64,000 nt of DNA from NCBI RefSeq assembly GCF_030272615.1, contig NC_081406.1:109629283-109693282 (forward strand), given 5' to 3'. The position numbers and the translations under genes are program-made. Below, in pieces: positions 58,053 to 64,000 of this stretch (the first letter of the stretch is position 1; each line of letters begins with the position of its first letter). The notes beneath the pieces are model-generated. The model was given only the letters and a program-made list of their open reading frames with translations, was not told where the DNA came from and ran no database searches. Source of the stretch: Cryptomeria japonica. Taxonomy: Eukaryota; Streptophyta; Pinopsida; Cupressales; Cupressaceae.

Positions 58053-59400
58053 TTAGTTCCAATAACATTCTTTTTTTTTAGGCTGGGGAACTAAAGTCCA
58101 TGTGTTATTGTTTTCTACTTGATCTAATTCTTCTTCCATAGCTTTCATCCAACATTCATCTTTACATGTTTCCATTATGAATAGCGATTCAATTTGATAA
58201 ATTAAACATACCTCATCAGCTACCAAGCTCCTTCTTGTCATCACTCCTTTATTCTTATCTCCAATGATCTGATCTTTTGAATGATTCAACCTCACATACC
58301 CAGGAGTCTTCTATTTTTTTGTTTCTCTACTCTATTCTTTAGTTACTGTTGAATTTTCTGATACTATCAGAGTAACTGGTTCAACATTCTGTTCTAATGT
58401 AGGTGCTACCGGTCTAGTTATGATCATTTCCATTGTCGGTTCCTTCTCATAGTCTCTGATCTGACTTATGTTATGCTCATCTACCTTGACATTAGTGATC
58501 TCCACAATTCTCTGCAATCTTTTGTTATAACATCTATATGCTTTTCTTTCATTAGAATAACCAAGAAATATTCCTTCATCACATCTAGAATCAAAATTTC
58601 CAATGGAATCATCTCTTTTGATATAGATTTTATTACCAAAGATTCTAAAATACTTAATTGCTGGTGTATGACCAAACCATAACTCATAAGGTGTCTTATT
58701 GTTTTATCCTTTGAATGAACTCTGTTGAATGTGTATACCATCATGCTCGCAACTTCTCTCCAGTAGACATGAGGCAGACTAGCTTCCACCATCATAGTTC
58801 TAGCTGCATCCAAGATAGTTCTGTTTTTCCTTTCCACAACTCCATTTTGCTGAGGTGTCTGGGGTGCAGACAACTGTCTCCTTATCCCATTATTCTCACA
58901 ATAGCTATTAAATTTATCGGAGGTGAATTCTCCACCATGATCTTATTTTAAACATTTAATCTTCAAACTTGTCTTGGTCTCAACTTTAGCTTTAAAGATT
59001 TTAAACTTTTCAAAAGCCTCAGATTTCTCCCTAAGAAAAGTAACCCACATCATTCTAGAATAGTCATCAATGATTAGCATAAAATGTCTCACCTTGAAAA
59101 CTTTTGATTCTAGTAGGGCCACACAAATCAATATGAATAAGATCAAAAACATCATTAGATTTGTCTTGTATACTCTTAAAATAAGTTCTTACTTGTTTCC
59201 CCATTTGACATTCCTTACATAACGGATTAAAGGGCTTCACAATCTTAGGTATATCTCTAACTGCCTTAGTAGAACTAATTTTCACAATGCAATAAAAATT
59301 CACATGAATTAGCCTCTTATGCCATAGCCAACTTTCATCAATCTCTGCAATCAAACATGTCTTCTCACTAGAATTCAAATGAAAGATATTCCCTTTAGTC
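58053..59400 (-). pseudogene. F integrase and linker
   Basis: Minus strand: SWLWHKRLIHVNFYCIVKI and LCKECQMGKQV (zinc region), LIHIDLCGPTRIKSFQG, DDYSRMMWVTFLREK, then TPQQNGVVERKNRTI with Gln kept, WREVASMMVYTFNRVHSK. The linker has MRLNHSKDQIIGDKNKG and MKAMEEELDQVENNNTWTL. Several stops and frame changes. Confidence 0.86.
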
Positions 59401-60850
59401 TATGTACCCATTTTAATCTCCAATCCAAATCGGTTTAGTAATCTTGCATTTTCCATCCTTGAATTGTAATTGAAATCCCTTATCCACCAATTGTCCTACA
59501 CTCAAAAGATTATACCTTAAACCTTCAACATAATAAACATTATCAGTGTTATGCTTACCATCCAGTGATATAGTTCCTTTTCCTTTGATCATACATGCTT
59601 TGTCATCTCCAAATCTAACCATACCACCATCAAAATCTTGCAAAGATAGAAAATTCCTTTTATCTCTAGTCATATGATGTGAACATCCTTTGTCTATTAC
59701 CCATTCATCCTTGTCTTCAATTTAGCAAGAAGGGCCTTCTCTCCAGGTTGCTTCCCTTCTGGTACCTGATCATCTTCCTTAATAGCCAAGAACACCCATT
59801 CCTTTCCATTGCCAAAACCACTAGCAGAATCTTGTGTCGCTTTATCGTCAAAATCAATCACACCTTCCTCATTAGCAATATAGCATGATTTATCTCTGTT
59901 TCTCTTGTACTTATGTTCGTTCTGATAATCAAGATTAGGCTTATAAGATCTTCTATCTCTTTCCTCAAATCTTGAATTCCTTTCAGGACATCTAGATGAA
60001 AAATAACCTATCTTATTACATGCAAAACATTTAAAAGATGCTTTTCCTTCATACTTACTTCCTGTCGGTTCTTTAGGTACTCTTCTAGGAAATAGGGCTT
60101 CAAGTTGCTCAAATTCTTTATCATCTCCCTTCATATCATCCAATTCTTTTGCATACAAATATTTCTAATCTTGCTTGCCAGTTGATGATGTAGATGCATG
60201 AAAAGCAGGTTCAGACTTCACAGCTCTAGAAGGTCCAAATTCTTCAAGCTCAAAAGCAGATAATTTCTCAACCAAAGTGTCTCGGTTAACCATAGTGCTA
60301 GCCATAGTTATCAACTCAATAATTGTAGTAGCATTCATCTTATAGGCCGGTGGTAAATCTCTCAAAACTTTAGAAACTATTTCATCTTCGCTCAGAGATC
60401 CACCACAACATTGAATTCCCATAACAATCTCATTAACTCTTTCCATAAAAGCAGTAATCCTTTCATATTCTTCCATCTTTAGATTCTCATATCTCACCCG
60501 GTAACCATCAAGTTTTTTAATTTTAACAATAGGGTCACCTTCATTCAGAGTCTCCAATTTGTCCCATATAGCCTTTACAGTTTCTTTGTCAGTTAGTCCC
60601 ATTATTTGTTGATTAGAGAGTGCATACAAAAGTGCTTCTCTAGATATACAATCATCCTCAAGATCCTTATCTAGGCCTGTCGATCAAGGATTGCCAGATG
60701 CCAGATTATAAGGTGTAACCCTAGTTTCTATGATTTCCCAAATATCTTTTCCAAGACATCTCAGATGAGTCTCCATCTGAATCTTCCATACCTTGTAATT
60801 TGTTCCATCAAGACTAGGAATTTATGTCCAGAAAAAGCTACAGATGTGCA
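59401..60850 (-). pseudogene. F gag and protease
   Basis: Minus strand. Gag: AIWDKLETLNEGDPIVKI, RVNEIVMGIQCCGG, SAFELEEFGPSRAV. Knuckle CFACNKIGYFSSRCP has Tyr in place of His. The protease reads WVIDKGCSHHMTRD, so DSG is DKG. Pre-integrase: FDGGMVRFGDDKACMIKGKG and LLSVGQLVDKGFQ. A stop at about 60163 and others divide the frame. Confidence 0.86.
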
Positions 60851-60919
60851 TGACGAACTTGAATTGTTATATACCATAAGATCTTCCTCAAGAAGTTAAG
60901 CTTCTACAGAGAGGACCAA

Positions 60920-60931
60920 GATCTGATACCA
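60920..60931 (-). other. Primer binding site of F
   Basis: Plus strand GATCTGATACCA; element strand TGGTATCAGATC, one mismatch from the initiator-Met site. Confidence 0.85.
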
Positions 60932-60933
60932 AT

Positions 60934-62169
60934 TGTTAGATAGTTCAAATAACCGGAAGACAACTAAGAGGGGGGGGGGGTGAATCGGTTGTCAACAGAT
61001 TACCAGAACCTTAAGAAATTAAAACTTTAATACCGAAACCCAAAAGAATAATACCAGAATGCATAAACCAAATACCAAAATAGTAGATATACCAATTGAG
61101 CTCAAGCAATAATCAGAGAATAAATACCATCCATAAGACACCAAGATTTGTATGTGGAAAACCCGACAAAGGGAAAAACCATGGTGGGAAGCCTACCCAC
61201 AGTCAGATAATACTTTTTTAGCACGTATGCGATTAAAATTGAGGGGCCTACACTTCCAAGAAGGCCAACAACCTAGAGCACACATCTCATCACAAAAGGA
61301 GCCTCACTGACTACATAAAAATCTAGACAACAATCTGGAAGAGTGAATGAATTGCAATGATAGAATCTCTTATGCCTGAGTACAGTTCCGGTTAAGCTCA
61401 ATACCAGAGGACTAAATCCTCTTACATAAACCTAACTCAATCTCCAATGATCAACCAAATCCTCTTCCTGAATGATTATTACATTATTCGCACAGATAAT
61501 CTCATATTCCCATAGCCCATATATGATCTACAATGAGATCTTACATCCATATATACAAACCCTCGACCACAAACAATAAGGTCGGCCACCAAACAATAAA
61601 ACAATTACATAATTACAAAATATGTTGTCCATAGACCAAATAAATAATATCCAACCCATAAGACATCCCGAAAACATATCGAGAAGTCCAATCCACACGT
61701 TACATTAAGCTGGTCCATAACCTAGATAAACCGTGACCCAATTCAGGTCCATACACGCTAAGGGAATGATCTCAATCAACCAAGTCTCGAACATGATCAC
61801 CATCAACATCCCAAATCTCCATTAGAAGCCACACCAACACCACTGATGTATAATATCAAATATCTTCAATAAAGCTCTGCCGGTGAAACCCTCGCTCAAA
61901 CAACAAACAAAGCTTGCCAGCATATACAAAAGCATCCGATCACCAAATGAAAACCAAATGACTGAGCATGAATCAAAGTAGCATGAATAAGCCAATTCCA
62001 TAAGCCAAACATGCTAGAGAATACCAGATCATCATGATATAATCCAATAAAAAACCAAACAAAGTACCGGGATCAGATGGATACCAGTAAAGCAACCAAA
62101 ACAACTAGTGTTGACATCAATGACAAAACATCAATGCAACACATAATCAATTCCACCAAATGGCCAACA
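60934..62169 (-). repeat. F 5' LTR, 1236 bp
   Basis: Element strand starts TGTTGGCCATTTGGTGG and ends GAACTATCTAACA. Holds a GGGGGGGGGGTGAATCGG block (plus strand, about 60971) near its end and a TATA-like ATATATGGATG on the element strand near 61555. Confidence 0.9.
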
Positions 62170-62808
62170 ATTTTGTCAAGTTTCCTACCAGAGACTGATA
62201 CTAGTTATTTGTCTACCCCTATTGAAAAGCTTGGACAACTAATTGCTGATGTTATTGACCAACTGAAATCACTTGAAAAGGTAGCACATGCCTTAGCTGA
62301 AAAAGATTACAAGAAGAAAAGGGGAGAGCAACTGATTTCAGAAATTGATAAAGGAAAGATTTATTTATCTATGAATAAAGATCTATTGAGAAATGGAATA
62401 GAAACAAGAGGTAAAATTTTAGCTACTATTTCTAAGGTGTCACTATTTTGTTCCGATTTGAAGAAAAAGAAAGAAGATACCGAGAAGGAACTTGAGTGGA
62501 TAAGTGATGCCTACCTACCTGTACAAGATTCCACTTTAAATTTTGGCAAATCGTTTGATGCTTTGCAACATTTGTTAGATGTTTATGATTTTGAATAGGT
62601 TAAGAGGATCGGATCCTTGAAAGAACTAAAGAACCAGTTGATTCCAAAAGTTGAAATTTTACAGAGGGCATACAAGGGTTTTGAAGCAGTTTTGGCTACC
62701 TCGGAGATGAGCACAGTGGATGTCATTGAAGAATTTGCTGCACAAATTTTGACACATGTTGAGATCATTGAAACATTGTTAGAGACATGGGATAATGATC
62801 TTAAGTAG
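62170..62808 (+). pseudogene. H: tail of the same unknown ORF as in G
   Basis: Begins mid-protein at the F insertion: ILSSFLPETDTSYLSTPIEK. It is clearly homologous to G 53570-54214 (shared LAEKDYKKKRGEQL/LAEKNYRKKRGENL, and MSTVDVIEEFAAQI/MSTVDAMEEFATQI). Only one internal stop, a TAG at 62596-62598, at the same codon as a TAG in G. Ends TAG 62806-62808. Coiled-coil-like (Leu, Glu, Lys). Unknown function. Confidence 0.72.
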
Positions 62809-63077
62809 CTAAAGTTTCATTTCAGTGGCATTTTCTTAAGAATTGCATTGTAAAAACTCTTATATTTATCTATATATGCAGTTTTTGATGACAATTTTTT
62901 TTATGTATGTATGTATTCTTACTTTTCAAATTTGGCATTGTTGTCAAAGGGGGAGTATAAATATGTATATGATGTAAAATTTTGTATGTACTGTTAAGGG
63001 GGAGTTTGTACATTATTGTAAGCACACTTAGTTGTCAAAAATTTCTAAGTGTCGCCATCAATGCCAAATGGGGAGAT
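62809..63077 (+). other. H 3' untranslated region with repeated polypurine phrases
   Basis: GTTGTCAAAGGGGGAGTATAA at about 62939, GTTAAGGGGGAGTTTG at about 62992 and TGCCAAATGGGGAGAT ending at 63077. The last one adjoins the LTR and should be the working polypurine tract. Confidence 0.75.
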
Positions 63078-64000
63078 TGTTGGCTTGATGATGATTTTTG
63101 TATTGGATAACTTTATGTGTTGTCATTGATGGCACATATATACACACACATATGTTCATATTGTCATAGTCATCTTAGTTAGATCAAACGGGCATTACTG
63201 TTAAGTCTATGTATTGCAAACTGGTATCATATGTATAGAGTAAGTCCAACTCGTATGAAGGTGTCTAAAATGAAATGTGTAGACAACCGATATATGCAGA
63301 TAAGACAATTTGTTTTGGTCAATTCCACTGTTACCAGTTTTGAGATGTAGCAGAGAGAGACATAGAGGCGCATGGAGACAATTGGTATATGAGTTTGATG
63401 TGGTGAAGACTAAACTGTTATCAGTGTTCAAATTGGTTTTCCCTGATTGTGTGATGAGTTGTCACCGGTCATGATGTGTTACCACCAACCGACATTTTTG
63501 GTGGTGATTTGTGATGTGTTATGAAATATTGTCTAGATTCACTGAACCTAGGAAATTGTGTTGAGGTTCTTGAGCTGACAACCGACATAAAATCTAATGT
63601 CTATTAAAAGACATTGTGATGAGTTATTTTCATATATGAAAGATACAAGTGATGTTATGAGTAAGAGTTGATGAGATTTATTGAAGGAGTTACAGAGTAT
63701 GTCAGTGATGCAGTATTGAGTGAGTAGAAAAGGATCTATACAAGAAGAATGTGCTATTCCTAGATCATACCACCTGTTGTTTTCTAATCACTACAACAGT
63801 TAAATCCCTTAACTGGGTAAGCTCTTAAAGGCTTCATTGTACAAATCCTCTAACAAGGTGATTTATTAACTTGGATCTAAAGCCTCCATTGAGGTTACCT
63901 TCAATCAAGTATAGCTCCTAACAAGGCTTGGGATCTTTAACAGGATCTGCTCCTAACATAGCGGTTTGTAGACCTTAACCAATGAGCTACCTATTCTGCA
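63078..64000 (+). repeat. H 3' LTR, runs out of the window
   Basis: Starts TGTTGGCTTGATGATGATT, homologous to 54617-55460. Continues to the window edge without its end block. Confidence 0.82.

Larger units (their letters stand above)
55712..62169 (-). mobile_element. Element F: family 2 copia in reverse
   Basis: 5' LTR 60934-62169, primer site, gag-pol on the minus strand, and a 3' LTR (55712-56284) that lacks its outer 660 bp or so. The right flank is the H ORF, into which F inserted (flank ATTTT at 62170-62174). The left flank is the G LTR, so the left part of F and the 5' part of the H ORF were deleted. Confidence 0.88.

Noticed and set aside
1-64000. Host protein genes, rRNA or snRNA genes
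   Set aside because: None found: every domain-like reading belongs to a retrotransposon; the only host-like domain (PMD) is within element B.

Overview
This window looks like intergenic DNA from a plant with a large, repeat-filled nuclear genome. A gymnosperm is my guess from the amount of old nested LTR retrotransposon; no marker in the window proves it. I see no host protein gene, rRNA or tRNA gene. Almost every base can be assigned to LTR retrotransposons inserted into one another and then decayed. Names K, A to H are mine.

Layout. 421-8470 is K, an old Ty3/gypsy-like element with only a gag remnant inside. Its long LTRs carry arrays of small palindromic units, and the 5' LTR is split by a reverse solo LTR (1768-3277) with a perfect 5-bp target duplication. 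8656-9333 is a truncated copia LTR of family 2. From 9334 runs A, a family 1 Ty1/copia element stretched to 51533 by three later insertions: B (13148-31458), C (31798-43119, which itself contains D at 32688-37680) and E (44803-51145). Exact 5-bp target duplications support B (ACTGC), C (GTACT) and E (TTATT), and the reading of A resumes after each. A TRIM element (51534-51895) sits at the broken end of A. Then come G (51896-55711, a large unknown ORF plus LTR), F (55712-62169, minus-strand family 2 copia) and H (62170-64000, a second copy of the tail of the G ORF plus LTR, running out of the window).

B is the most complete and most interesting element: an 18.3-kb Tat-type Ty3/gypsy element with near-identical LTRs, a gag-protease-RT-RNaseH frame, a second archaeal-type RNase H, an integrase, and a roughly 1.8-kb gene on the opposite strand between pol and the 3' LTR that encodes a plant mobile domain protein with an acidic/RG-rich tail and a coiled coil. 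Arrays of the motif TAGCGC(A/G)T precede the sense gag and, on the other strand, precede the antisense gene, giving the element a two-sided symmetric plan.

Working state. Every coding region is broken by stops and frameshifts, so nothing here looks autonomous today. Many of the stops are TAG in place of Gln or Trp codons, as expected from deamination of methylated cytosine in silenced plant repeats. In the copia elements several protease triads and zinc knuckles have lost key residues, each copy in its own way.
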